From a virus: a stretch of 64,000 bases of DNA. Location: positions 1 through 64,000 of IMG/VR virus record IMGVR_UViG_3300032245_001520; one strand, 5' to 3'. Below, piece by piece: positions 16,418 to 25,340 of this stretch. Each line of letters opens with the position of its first letter. The first letter of the stretch is position 1. A program made the translations under genes and the position numbers. A model generated the notes under the pieces. That model worked only from the letters and a program-made list of their open reading frames with translations, did not search any database and was not told the DNA's origin.

Positions 16418-17014
16418 TTAGGGGAGGGCGGGAAGAGGTGTGATTGCGAGTGCGATTGTCCTGTTGGTGTTAGCACCGGAGATCGCGATCGCGGAGCCTG
16501 CGGTAACGGCCAGGACGCCAGTGTTGGAGATGGTCGGGTTCTGTCCCGCAGTAACTCCGATGCCACCACCTGCCGTCACTGTTAGGATGCCGGTGTTGGA
16601 CAGAGTGACGTTGCCGGTGCTTCCGCCGCCGGAGATGCCATTGATGCCGAACACGCCAGAGATGCCGCTGGTGGCGCTGCTGTAACTGGTGCCAACTTGC
16701 ACCCAGACGGGTTGGCCGCCATTGGAGTAACGCAGAAAGAGACTGGCGAGGTTGTTGTCCCAGTAGAGGGACCCGTCGACAGCTTGCAGTCGGCCACCGC
16801 CGGGGGAGGGGGGGAGTCCGAGGCTCGGCAATGCCACCTTGACGAAGGTGCCGTCAACGGTGAGACCAAGACCCAGGGAGCTCACCCAGTCTACTCGTGC
16901 AACACCTGTTGCATCGATAGAGATGCTTTCGCTGCCTTTGACAGCTTGGACCTGGCCAGCCAGGACTGCTCCCTGGGTGGTGTCCCCGGATAAATACTGA
17001 GCCCTAGTTAGCAT
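16418..17014 (-). CDS. Short tail fibre, RAQ-type adaptor
   Basis: A 198-residue protein with the RAQ/GDTTQGAVL adaptor (MLTRAQYLSGDTTQG), a strand-rich middle (GGGRLQAVDGSLYWDNNLASLFLRYSN is split by loops) and short repeated fibre motifs (GNVTLSNTGILTVTAGGGI; NPTISNTGVLAVTAG). It ends in ITPLPALP, the tail also found at 4886; the last 15 coding bases, stop included, are identical between the two genes. First gene of a unit that continues into the genes at 15233 and 14759. Confidence 0.85.
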   Translation of the reverse strand: MLTRAQYLSGDTTQGAVLAGQVQAVKGSESISIDATGVARVDWVSSLGLGLTVDGTFVKVALPSLGLPPSPGGGRLQAVDGSLYWDNNLASLFLRYSNGGQPVWVQVGTSYSSATSGISGVFGINGISGGGSTGNVTLSNTGILTVTAGGGIGVTAGQNPTISNTGVLAVTAGSAIAISGANTNRTIALAITPLPALP

Positions 17015-17037
17015 GGACGACCCCCGTGTTCTTGACT

Positions 17038-17047
17038 GGTTTTACCC
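17038..17047 (-). promoter_or_regulatory. GGGTAAAACC element for the 198-residue fibre unit
   Basis: Exact copy, abutting the stop codon (17048-17050) of the preceding gene and 23 bases before ATG 17014. Confidence 0.72.
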
Positions 17048-17527
17048 TCACCCGCCACTAGAGATGGCGATGAACGAGGCATCGGACGACGGTGCTTCGA
17101 AGAACGAGATGGTCGATCCGACAACTTCATAGGAGTCGCCGTACACCTGGGAAACACCGCCGACCGAGACGAAGATGTTGGTCGGAGGGTTGGGGGAGAA
17201 AGGAGTCATCGTCCCTGCCATCACCAGAGTGAAGTCACCGAGGACTCCGTTGAACGGTTCCAGCAGTTCGAGCGACTGGAAGAAGCTGCGACCGGAAAGG
17301 TCCCAGGTGACGCCGTCGACACCTATTCGACTCAGCTGTGTCCCAGCAGGGCCATTCGCAGCAGACCAGACGTATCCGTTGTACGCAAGCTGGTTATTGG
17401 TGCGGACGAACGATGGCACCACGTCCCACTTTGTTCCGTCCCAGCGCCATTGGCTTACGCCAGGGGTGCCGGGGTCCGCGGGAAACCGCTGGTTTAGGGT
17501 GGGAGAAGCAGGGAATGTTAGAGCCAT
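17048..17527 (-). CDS. Short fibre/adaptor with cap module
   Basis: A 159-residue protein. The N-terminus has the FP-P pattern and WRWDGTKWDVVPS, a Trp-rich adaptor. The middle has NNQLAYNGYVWSAANG, a segment also seen in the 693-residue fibre. The C-terminal cap module has LGDFTLVMAG, FVSVGGVSQVYGDSYEVVGS and ISFFEAPSSDASF. As in the gene at 10306 there is almost no shaft between adaptor and cap. Its unit is a single gene bounded by two GGGTAAAACC elements. Confidence 0.85.
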   Translation of the reverse strand: MALTFPASPTLNQRFPADPGTPGVSQWRWDGTKWDVVPSFVRTNNQLAYNGYVWSAANGPAGTQLSRIGVDGVTWDLSGRSFFQSLELLEPFNGVLGDFTLVMAGTMTPFSPNPPTNIFVSVGGVSQVYGDSYEVVGSTISFFEAPSSDASFIAISSGG

Positions 17528-17550
17528 CTTCGTCTTCGTCTAGATGAAAG

Positions 17551-17560
17551 GGTTTTACCC
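17551..17560 (-). promoter_or_regulatory. GGGTAAAACC element overlapping a stop codon
   Basis: Exact copy in an extended inverted repeat (AAAGGGTAAAACCCTTT), 23 bases before ATG 17527. Its bases GGG TAA are the last Gly codon and stop of the glycosyltransferase gene. Confidence 0.75.
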
Positions 17561-18472
17561 TTTTGCCTCGTTTTGTTTTTCAATTGAGTCGATGATGCGG
17601 TCGATGTCGTAGAGGTTGTCAAGGTCTGACTCTTCATAAGGAAATTCCACGTCGGACCCCGGTCCGTCAAATTGGTAGTCAAAGAGGTAGGAACCGGGCA
17701 GTTTCTCCGACTCCTTCGGTTTGGCAGTAATGTTGTCGTGCATCCTGTGTCCGAAGATGACAGGAGAAGTCGCTTGCCAAAGCACCGTCGATGGTAACCC
17801 CAGAGCGCATGCCCCGTGCTGCATCGAACTGTCAATCAGCAATCGCTTGGAGGTCACTTCCAGCATGCCCATAAGCTCCGTGTTGCTTAGAGCCTCGTTG
17901 CGGCAATAAACGTCATCTAGTTTGTACCCGCCTTTGCGCGTCACCTGAATCGGAAAGTACCGATCTCTGAAGTGGTTAACAACTTTCTGCGCCACGTTTT
18001 GAGGCATGTCTCGCGCCCAGGAATACGGCTTTTCGTTGGTGTAGAGACCTCCGCCAGTCTGAATCAGCAGAATGGGCTTGTCTGCTTTGTAAAAATCTCG
18101 AATCGCTTTCTTGTGTTGCGGGTTGATCTTGATGAATGGCTGCTCTCCGTCATAGGTTAGACCGTAGAGTTTGCACCACGTTTCCACAAGCGGCAGTTCC
18201 TTGCGAATGTGGGTTCCGGCAAGGTACGGTTCGTGAATGTAAAACTCCGTGTCCTTGCCACGCACGAAATCGTCGTAGAAGTAAGCTGTCGACCCAAGCT
18301 GGTAGGCTCGATCAACAAATGGCAGATTTCCCCACAATTCCGGCCAGGCGACGACCGCAATCAACTGTCGGTCAGGGTGTGCCTTCTTAATGACTTGGGC
18401 GACGGCTGTAGCCAGAGTATTTTTCCCCAGCCCCCCTTGCACTTGAAATACTACGTACTTGTTGTCTGACAT
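17555..18472 (-). CDS. GT-B glycosyltransferase, family 9 (heptosyltransferase)-like
   Basis: A 305-residue protein. The N-terminus VVFQVQGGLGKNTLATAVAQ has the Gly-rich donor/acceptor loop of ADP-heptose:LPS heptosyltransferase-like enzymes. PILLIQTGGG near the middle marks the start of the second Rossmann domain, and LIDSSMQHGACALGLPSTVLW matches the SxxxHxAxAxGxP nucleotide-sugar site of GT9 enzymes. It may modify fibres, virion proteins or host surface glycans. It is the only enzyme inside the first fibre block and has its own host-type promoter, so it looks like a moron gene. It ends with a Gly-stop formed by the GGGTAAAACC element. Confidence 0.85.
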   Translation of the reverse strand: MSDNKYVVFQVQGGLGKNTLATAVAQVIKKAHPDRQLIAVVAWPELWGNLPFVDRAYQLGSTAYFYDDFVRGKDTEFYIHEPYLAGTHIRKELPLVETWCKLYGLTYDGEQPFIKINPQHKKAIRDFYKADKPILLIQTGGGLYTNEKPYSWARDMPQNVAQKVVNHFRDRYFPIQVTRKGGYKLDDVYCRNEALSNTELMGMLEVTSKRLLIDSSMQHGACALGLPSTVLWQATSPVIFGHRMHDNITAKPKESEKLPGSYLFDYQFDGPGSDVEFPYEESDLDNLYDIDRIIDSIEKQNEAKG

Positions 18473-18493
18473 TGGTTTGAGTGCACTGAGTGT

Positions 18494-18520
18494 ATTGTAG
18501 CGGTGGTGTGACAGTGTAAA
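18494..18520 (-). promoter_or_regulatory. Sigma-70-like promoter for the glycosyltransferase
   Basis: TTTACA (18515-18520), 15-base spacer, TACAAT (18494-18499), in the 49-base gap between the 693-residue fibre and the glycosyltransferase. GTGAGTTTACA at its upstream edge matches the thyX promoter. Confidence 0.7.
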
Positions 18521-18521
18521 C

Positions 18522-20603
18522 TCACGCGACAGTCACAATGATCATCGATGTACTGTTAGGGGGAGCAGTGGCAAAGGTTAGGGTACTTCCCGTGAAATTG
18601 TAATGAAGACCAGGCACCTGGGGAACCCCTCCAACAAACACAAGAAGATTGTTCGCGGACGGTGAATATGGAACTCCACTAGAAGACATTCCAAACACAG
18701 TCGCAGTGCCATTGGGCGCGGGAGTCGTAGCGAGGAAGAGGAAGGAGGGGTTGCCCGCAGCACCAGGTGCGCTGAGGATACCGTCTCCGTCGACGAACAC
18801 CGTCGCGTTGTCCGGCCTCACGACGCCGACGGCAGTGGTCGTCGCTGCGGTGATGCCGAGCGTCGGCGTGGTAACAGCGCCGGTCTTTGTCAAAGGTGCT
18901 GTGACCGAGACACTTTGCACTGCGGTACCAGTGGCAGCTGCTATGAGTTGACCCTGTGCGTTAACCGTAATGTTCGCGTTGGCATAAACACCAGGAGTTA
19001 CGCCGCTGTTCGCCAACGAGATCGTGCCGGTGGACGTGATGGGTCCGCCAGTCAGACCGGTGCCGGTGGCCACAGAGGTCACAGGTGTGTCACCGCTTGC
19101 CGCTGCTGTCAGACGACCTTGGGGGTCGACGGTGAACGACCCGTATGTGTAGTCACCAGCAGCGACTGCCGTATTCGCGAGAGAGACGGTGCCGACACTA
19201 ATGATAGGACCGCCAGTCAGACCAGTGCCGGTGTTGACTCGGGTGACGGTGCCCGTGCCGGTGCTAGCGCCATCGCATATCTGCGTGATGCGACCTTGCT
19301 GATCGACTGTTACGTCTGCATTGAGATAAGTGCCAGGGATGACTGTTGTGTCAGACAGGTAGACTGTGCCAACAGTTGTGATCGGACCACCCATGAGTCC
19401 GACGCCAGTGTCGATTTGAGTGACGGTGCCGTTGACTCCACACTGCGACCGCCATCCGACCTGACCGGTGACCTTATCGAGCAGGGTGAGGACCGACCCA
19501 TTCTGGCCAGGGGCGATGCCCGGCGAGGTAGGGATTGGCCAGATGTACGAGTTGTAGGAATATGGGTTGTTGGTGCGGACCACTTGGTCAGCACTAATGA
19601 CGCCATCCGTTCCGATGCTAATGTTGGTGCCTGCCCGGACGCCACCGAGGGTCGTGGCAGTCGGAGGGAGGAGACGGATCGTGCCGCTGGTCGTGATTAG
19701 ATTGCCCGAGACCGGAGCGCCGAGTCCAGGACCCGCCTGAATGCTGGTGACGGTGCCGAGGTTGACGGACGACAACTCGCCCTGGGCAGTGATGTTGAGT
19801 CCGTTGCCGATGGAAACGGTGCCACGGGTGACTCGTGTGGCAGGGGCGACTGAGACGCCAGGGAATGTTTGGGTGGGCGAGAAGACGATGTCTCCTGCCA
19901 TCGTACCACCTGCAAGAGGCAGTTTGGTGTTGGTGACAGCAAGAGCAGCGATGACTGAGTCTGCAACCGTCTTGACTGCCTTACTCGTCGCTGCTTGTGT
20001 CGAAGAACTGCTGTCGGTGGCGTCCGAGAGAGTTGTGAGACCGAACGCACCGCCAGTCGTGGCGATCTTGTCGCGCAGGGTCAGAGGGGTGACAGCGAGA
20101 CTGCCATTGTTGCCATCGACAACCTGCTGTGATGTGGCAAGTTGGATGACACCTCGACCACCAAGAGAGGCAGAGGGGACGTCGATCTGACCAGCATTGA
20201 TCGTGAGCGACGGTCCGACACGGACGATACCCGCGATTGCGTTCGTGGCGACGTTGGCATTGAGGGTGACTGTTCCGCTGAGACCGCCACCGTTGAGTCC
20301 GGTGCCCGCGACGACCCCAGTGATGGTGCCGGTTCCGGGAGAGGCGACGGAGATGGTGCCATCGGGGGATATTTGGACATTCGCCCCCGCTTTAACTCCT
20401 CCGATTTGGCCAGCGAGAGGTGGCAGCAGACCGACAGTGCCTGTCGTTGCGATGGTGCCGCCAGACAAACCAGTGCCAAATGTGATCGAGGTGACAGTGC
20501 CGCCAGCGGTGGAGGCGACGTTGAGGTATCCTTCCTGGTCTACTGACAGTCCCGCACCCAACAGCAGGGTTCCTTGGGGCCAAGTTACGTTGAAAGCAGG
20601 CAT
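18522..20603 (-). CDS. Tail fibre, 693 residues
   Basis: The start (MPAFNVTWPQGTLLLGAGLSVDQEGYLNV) differs from the main adaptor classes but keeps the GxGLxVxxxGYLNV strand also seen at 53670. The shaft has many copies of GTGLTGGPI(T/I)(S/T)xGTV and VTVDQQGRIT-like repeats, typical of phage fibres. A NPYSYNSYIWPIPTS segment resembles one in the genes at 7968 and 17048. The cap module ends the protein (VFVGGVPQVPGLHYNFTGS, LTFATAPPNSTSM). The GGGTAAAACC element is 27 bases upstream. Confidence 0.9.
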   Translation of the reverse strand: MPAFNVTWPQGTLLLGAGLSVDQEGYLNVASTAGGTVTSITFGTGLSGGTIATTGTVGLLPPLAGQIGGVKAGANVQISPDGTISVASPGTGTITGVVAGTGLNGGGLSGTVTLNANVATNAIAGIVRVGPSLTINAGQIDVPSASLGGRGVIQLATSQQVVDGNNGSLAVTPLTLRDKIATTGGAFGLTTLSDATDSSSSTQAATSKAVKTVADSVIAALAVTNTKLPLAGGTMAGDIVFSPTQTFPGVSVAPATRVTRGTVSIGNGLNITAQGELSSVNLGTVTSIQAGPGLGAPVSGNLITTSGTIRLLPPTATTLGGVRAGTNISIGTDGVISADQVVRTNNPYSYNSYIWPIPTSPGIAPGQNGSVLTLLDKVTGQVGWRSQCGVNGTVTQIDTGVGLMGGPITTVGTVYLSDTTVIPGTYLNADVTVDQQGRITQICDGASTGTGTVTRVNTGTGLTGGPIISVGTVSLANTAVAAGDYTYGSFTVDPQGRLTAAASGDTPVTSVATGTGLTGGPITSTGTISLANSGVTPGVYANANITVNAQGQLIAAATGTAVQSVSVTAPLTKTGAVTTPTLGITAATTTAVGVVRPDNATVFVDGDGILSAPGAAGNPSFLFLATTPAPNGTATVFGMSSSGVPYSPSANNLLVFVGGVPQVPGLHYNFTGSTLTFATAPPNSTSMIIVTVA

Positions 20604-20630
20604 TTACTGAGACGGCGACCTTCTTAAAGT

Positions 20631-20640
20631 GGTTTTACCC
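20631..20640 (-). promoter_or_regulatory. GGGTAAAACC element for the 693-residue fibre
   Basis: Exact copy (GAGGGTAAAACCACTTTAAG), 27 bases before ATG 20603, 25 bases after the preceding gene. Confidence 0.72.
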
Positions 20641-20665
20641 TCGTTCTTGTGGGGAGGACCCTTTG

Positions 20666-21784
20666 TCAGATCGTTACGTCACCCCAGACTCGCGCACCTG
20701 TAACGATTGTGACATTGACAATCCTGCCGTTCTTTTCGATAGCTGACCCTCCAGCGCCGCCACGCGCAAGTACCGCGCCAGCTACAAAGTTAGAGTTTTG
20801 GCAGTTCCCCCCTGAAGCACCCCAACCACCTCCGCCAGCGGCACCCTGTTTTGTGCCTGTACCTGCGTATCCCGTGTTAGGCCCCGCGTTGTTCTGCTGT
20901 CCGCCGACACCGCCTGCATAAGCTGAACCTAGAATCACAAATTGACCACCCCACGCGCCCGCACCTGCTGAGGAGTACAGAGATCCTACGGGGTTGATTA
21001 AGTTGTCGCCAGGCAGTATCGTACCCCCCATACCGCCGGAGTACTTGCGGTTATCCGGTGTGTCTCCTTGAGGGGGACCGAAAGAAGGGGTGGGGGTAGG
21101 GATTGTTGTTACCGGGTTGGGACCTCCCCCGATGCCAAAACCTGCTCCGCCTCCTCCTCCGCCTGACGCGATGGAGACTAGACTAGTCTGCCCACTGGCA
21201 GCTCCACCTCCGCCACCTCCGCAAATGTACCCCGGTGTGCCATTGGTGACAGAGATATTTACACTGCACGGAACGTAGACGTTGGTTTCAAACCTCAACG
21301 CTGGCCCACCCCTGGCCCCGTTCCTGAAAAGAGGGTCGTTGCTCTGAGACCCGCCAGTACCCCCCTTGCCTAGGAGTGCTCCAGCCACGTCCATCACGAA
21401 AGAGTCTTTCCAGTAGGTGTTGTTGTAGGCTTGGCCTCCTGCAATTGTGAGTGCGGCGGTGGTAGTGAACCTTGAGAATATGTAGGTAGAGCGGGGCACT
21501 GTAACAACGAAGGCAGTCCGGCCACGAATAATGGCCGCGCTGTTCATATCGAACGTATAGTTGGTTGTCTGGGTTTGACTTAACAGGTTCACGGATTTTG
21601 TAAATATCCAACTTGAACCTAACCACTGAGAAGCAGAGACTGAGGCGGAGTTTTGAGCAGGGAACTCCTCAAATAGCGCTAGAGAGATGGACTCAGGGGA
21701 ACCCCAGTTGAAGTTGACGCGAGACATCCCTATTTCGTTGGCGACGTCTAGAGCGGAGATTGGGCCGGTTGAGGGAAGTGCCAT
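20666..21784 (-). CDS. Glycine-rich adhesin-type fibre tip
   Basis: A 372-residue protein starting LPSTGPISALDVANEIG, a widespread phage fibre/adhesin start (S/T-GPISxxDVxxExG). Residues 150-365 are dominated by Gly tracts (YICGGGGGGAAS; ASGGGGGGAGFGIGGG; GAAGGGGWGASGG). This composition recalls gp38-like adhesins of T-even relatives, where variable loops between polyglycine strands bind the receptor. It follows the YadA-like fibre by eight bases in one unit, the order of fibre then tip adhesin seen in such phages. Assignment as tip is inferred. Confidence 0.85.
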   Translation of the reverse strand: MALPSTGPISALDVANEIGMSRVNFNWGSPESISLALFEEFPAQNSASVSASQWLGSSWIFTKSVNLLSQTQTTNYTFDMNSAAIIRGRTAFVVTVPRSTYIFSRFTTTAALTIAGGQAYNNTYWKDSFVMDVAGALLGKGGTGGSQSNDPLFRNGARGGPALRFETNVYVPCSVNISVTNGTPGYICGGGGGGAASGQTSLVSIASGGGGGGAGFGIGGGPNPVTTIPTPTPSFGPPQGDTPDNRKYSGGMGGTILPGDNLINPVGSLYSSAGAGAWGGQFVILGSAYAGGVGGQQNNAGPNTGYAGTGTKQGAAGGGGWGASGGNCQNSNFVAGAVLARGGAGGSAIEKNGRIVNVTIVTGARVWGDVTI

Positions 21785-21792
21785 AGCTAGGG

Positions 21793-24700
21793 TCAGGGCA
21801 GGGTGGCGAAAGCAGTGATGTTTCCACGAACTTGAAGGTCGCCTGTGTTGGTGAGACGCATCAGAACGGAAGCGTTACCAACGAGTCTGAAGTCGAGGTT
21901 TGTACCGTTTTCGCGAATCCACCAGTTGCCGAACACACCGTCAAGTTTCCAGGCGACACCTGCAGCACCTGCGGACCCGAGAACGTAACCTGCTCCGCCA
22001 TTGGAGAGGTTGCAGTCAATGATGCCAGCGCCAAACTGGACGGACTTGTCTGTGTTACCCCGAATCCAGTAGTTGGTACCGTATCCGATGGCCATCTGAC
22101 CGCTGGCAGTGGGGGAAGGTGCTTGGACGTTCGGTCCGATGAGAACGTTGTTGCTTCCGGTAGTCAGGGTGCTGCCAGCGTTAAGACCGACTGCCACGTT
22201 ACATCCGCCAGTGGTGGTAGCAAGTGCCGTTGCGCCGATGGCCACGTTACCAGCAGCTCCTGTGCTTCCGCCGCACATCGAATTGTAACCCAGGGCAACG
22301 TTGAAGTTGCCGGGGGCGCCGACGGAGAGGGCGGCGTTGCCGATCGCGACGTTACCGTTGGAGACTCCACCAGACTTCAGAGCCCCGTCCCCCAGTGCGG
22401 TGTTGTTGGAACCAGTCGTGACTTGGAATCCTGCACACTGGCCGATGAGGGTGTTGAAATTAGCGACGGTAAGGCATTGGCCGGCGAATCCCCCAAGGGC
22501 AGTGTTGACTCCATTGATCGCTGAGGCTAGGGCACAGTTGCCAACGGCCACGCTGTTGTTGAGACTTCCGCCAAGAACCGTCCCACTGAGGGCGCTGGCT
22601 CCGACCGCGACGACCCCGTTGGAAGTGGCAACACATTGCCCGGCAAGGGCGCCAACGGCGGTGTTTCTCTCTCCGTTGCTGGAGCGAAGAGTGCAGGTGC
22701 CGACCGAAGTGTTGTTCGAGACCAGAGCGCCGACGTTCTGAGCGCAGTAACCTACAGCGGTGTTGTTAAGGGAACCCGAACCACTGGAGAGGTTCTGAAG
22801 GGCGGCGAAACCAATACCCGTGTTGGATACTGAAGTAGAGTTGTTGTTCCCGGCGCACTGGCCGAGATAGGTCGGACCGCCAACGCATGTCTTGGCGAAG
22901 ACCGTTCCGGCAACGACCGGAGTAGCGGCGGAGGTGGCTACCGACCCCCAAGCTGTGCCGGTGCCTGTGCTCGTGAGTGCCTGACCTGATGTGCCGAGGT
23001 TACCAGCGGTGTCCCTCAGACCTTTGACGATCTGAACATTGAAACCGGAGTCGCCCTTGATCCAGGTGCCAGAGGTGACCCAATCGTTGGACCCGATGAC
23101 CAGTTGGAGGGATCCAGCAGCATCGTCGACTTGAGTGCAAGCACCAATGACAACGTTGCCACAACCGGTCGTGACGTTGCGTCCGGAGGCATGACCTAAG
23201 AAGGTGTTATGGCGACCAGTCGTAAGAGTGAGACCAGATTGGCAACCGACAGCAACGTTGCGACATGCCTGACCTGCACCGTTCAGAACAGGCAGAGCAC
23301 AGAAACCAACGGCAACGTTGCCGGGGTCGTTAGCGGTCATGGCAGACAGTGAGAAACCGCCGATGGCCGTGTTCCCGGAAGAAGATGTGCTAACCTGAAG
23401 AGCAGATATTCCGATGGCAACGTTGTCCGACCCCCCGACCAAGAGGTTGCCGGCACAGTACCCGTTGACAGTGTTTCGCGTGCCGGTCCGCAAGGAACTC
23501 AGAGCATTCTGGCCGATAGCCGTGTTGAGGGTGCCGGTCGTTACAGAGGCCAGGGCGCAGTTGCCAAACGCGGTGGTGCCGTTTGCCGCGTCACTCGTGC
23601 AACCAAAGACGATGCCTGCGACTGTCGGTGTGGCCGATGGGACCGACTGAGCACCGGCAGAGATGACGCCGGTCGGACTAACTGTGATGGTCGTGCCATC
23701 GACGCACACACCACCGAGGACGGTGGTCGTGGCGAAAGGAAGAACGTAGGCACCAACCCCGTTGACCCAGGTGAGACCACCCGACCCATTGCGAGAAAGG
23801 TACTGGCCAGTCGCACCAGTGTTGCCGCCGGAGTCGAGAATGGTGTTGGCGAACTGGACCGCGCCAGTCGAGTTTCCACGGATCCAGGTAACGTTGTTGG
23901 AACCGATCGCGAGTTGCTGGTTGCCCGCAGGGAGAGTGACGTTTGTTTGGGGTCCAATGATGACGTTGCACGACCCGGAAGTTAGACCGTATCCGGCACA
24001 GAAACCGACGGCGACGTTGGTTGAACCTGTCGCAGACCCCGAAACATCGCCAATAGCCAGGTAACCTAGGGTAGTGTTGTTACTTCCAACTCCCAGCCCT
24101 AGTCCGGAACAAGAACCCACAGTTGTGTTTCCGGACGAGTTTGAAGCGATCCCTGACCCGGAAGTGAACCCTAGGAAGGTGTTGTTGCATCCGCCCACGA
24201 CAGATTCACCTGCGGACTCGCCTAGGGCAGTGTTGGAGGAACCAGTGGATCTACGCAGGGCGCACATTCCGACTGCGGTGTTGCGGGTTCCTGTCACCAC
24301 GCTGCAGAGACTGTTGTAACCCACCGCAGTGTTGTTCGCGCCAGCGGCGAGACTTCCTAAGGCGTTGAATCCGACAGATGTCGCGAAGGAAGGAGCGTTG
24401 AGGGAGCACCCGTACACCAAACCGAAGTTGGTCGGAGTGGCAGGCGTAGCGACGGGAACGCTACCCCAAATGACCCCGTCTCCTGAGGATGCCAGCACTT
24501 GACCAGCGGTGCCAATAAGTCCGTTGCAGTCGATCAGACCAGCGCCGAGGGCCACGTTGCGGTTTTCATCTCCGCGAAGCCAGTAGTTGGGACCGCCTAA
24601 ATCGCTGTTTCCGATGACCAGTTCGTTGCTAACTGTAGGAGAACTGGTCTCCACACCGTATCCGATCAGAACATTACCACATCCGGCAGTGTTGTTCTGC

Positions 24701-25302
24701 CCTGCGTTTAAACCTAGAAAGATATTTCCGATCCCCTCGGTGAACGAGAGTGCAGCCTCGGAACCAATCGCAATGTTTCCTCCTGAAACGCCTACGTTAT
24801 TGCCCGACAGAGCATTGTAACCGATAGCGACGGACCGCTGCTCATCTGTCTTGCTCCCCATTGCGAGGACGCCAATGGCAACGTTGTGGTCGCCCACCAT
24901 CGGGGTGGCACCGCCACCTGAGTCAGCCCCCAGGAAGGTGTTCTCAAAGGGGCTGCCATTAGGGTCTGTATGAGCGAAAACGATGCCAGGCACGACTGTG
25001 CTGGCAAAAGGCGCTCCTGCGGGCTGCCAGTTTGCTCCGTCCCAAATAAGGGTATTTTTGGCATCGGGATTGTACCAAAGCTCGCCCAGTGCGTTGCCCG
25101 GTGACCCAGTTCCGGCAGTGTTAGGCGCATTGTCTCCAACGAAAGCAGCGCCGACTTTCTGCAGTGTGCCCGCAGCGTTCTTGAAGTACACACCGCTGTC
25201 GGCAGTGCTGTAGTTCAGTGCGAGTTCGCCGAATGACAAATCGGTGGAAAAAGGTCGTTTCCCGTTGACGGACGACTTCTTGAGAGTGATTGTGATGGCC
25301 AT
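21793..25302 (-). CDS. YadA-head-like fibre, 1169 residues
   Basis: The N-terminal adaptor is of the KRS/KRP-GELALN class (LKKSSVNGKRPFSTDLSFGELALN ends at about 30), continuing with VYFKNAAGTLQKVG and GNALGELWYNPDA. Most of the protein is YadA/Hep_Hag-type repeats of about 14 residues (NTAVG-x-x-AL; NVAIG-x-x-AL), arranged in several blocks separated by STPxVAGIVFGCT-like joints. Trimeric autotransporter heads use this left-handed beta-roll to bind host surfaces. The unusual feature is frequent Cys at repeat turns (GNCAL, GYCAQ, GQCAG). C-terminal residues NITAFATLP resemble the LPALP tail. It lies in one unit with the genes at 25341 and 20666. Confidence 0.92.
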   Translation of the reverse strand: MAITITLKKSSVNGKRPFSTDLSFGELALNYSTADSGVYFKNAAGTLQKVGAAFVGDNAPNTAGTGSPGNALGELWYNPDAKNTLIWDGANWQPAGAPFASTVVPGIVFAHTDPNGSPFENTFLGADSGGGATPMVGDHNVAIGVLAMGSKTDEQRSVAIGYNALSGNNVGVSGGNIAIGSEAALSFTEGIGNIFLGLNAGQNNTAGCGNVLIGYGVETSSPTVSNELVIGNSDLGGPNYWLRGDENRNVALGAGLIDCNGLIGTAGQVLASSGDGVIWGSVPVATPATPTNFGLVYGCSLNAPSFATSVGFNALGSLAAGANNTAVGYNSLCSVVTGTRNTAVGMCALRRSTGSSNTALGESAGESVVGGCNNTFLGFTSGSGIASNSSGNTTVGSCSGLGLGVGSNNTTLGYLAIGDVSGSATGSTNVAVGFCAGYGLTSGSCNVIIGPQTNVTLPAGNQQLAIGSNNVTWIRGNSTGAVQFANTILDSGGNTGATGQYLSRNGSGGLTWVNGVGAYVLPFATTTVLGGVCVDGTTITVSPTGVISAGAQSVPSATPTVAGIVFGCTSDAANGTTAFGNCALASVTTGTLNTAIGQNALSSLRTGTRNTVNGYCAGNLLVGGSDNVAIGISALQVSTSSSGNTAIGGFSLSAMTANDPGNVAVGFCALPVLNGAGQACRNVAVGCQSGLTLTTGRHNTFLGHASGRNVTTGCGNVVIGACTQVDDAAGSLQLVIGSNDWVTSGTWIKGDSGFNVQIVKGLRDTAGNLGTSGQALTSTGTGTAWGSVATSAATPVVAGTVFAKTCVGGPTYLGQCAGNNNSTSVSNTGIGFAALQNLSSGSGSLNNTAVGYCAQNVGALVSNNTSVGTCTLRSSNGERNTAVGALAGQCVATSNGVVAVGASALSGTVLGGSLNNSVAVGNCALASAINGVNTALGGFAGQCLTVANFNTLIGQCAGFQVTTGSNNTALGDGALKSGGVSNGNVAIGNAALSVGAPGNFNVALGYNSMCGGSTGAAGNVAIGATALATTTGGCNVAVGLNAGSTLTTGSNNVLIGPNVQAPSPTASGQMAIGYGTNYWIRGNTDKSVQFGAGIIDCNLSNGGAGYVLGSAGAAGVAWKLDGVFGNWWIRENGTNLDFRLVGNASVLMRLTNTGDLQVRGNITAFATLP

Positions 25303-25340
25303 GTTCGCCTATAGAGACAGGAGGGACGTCGGGGGGACCA

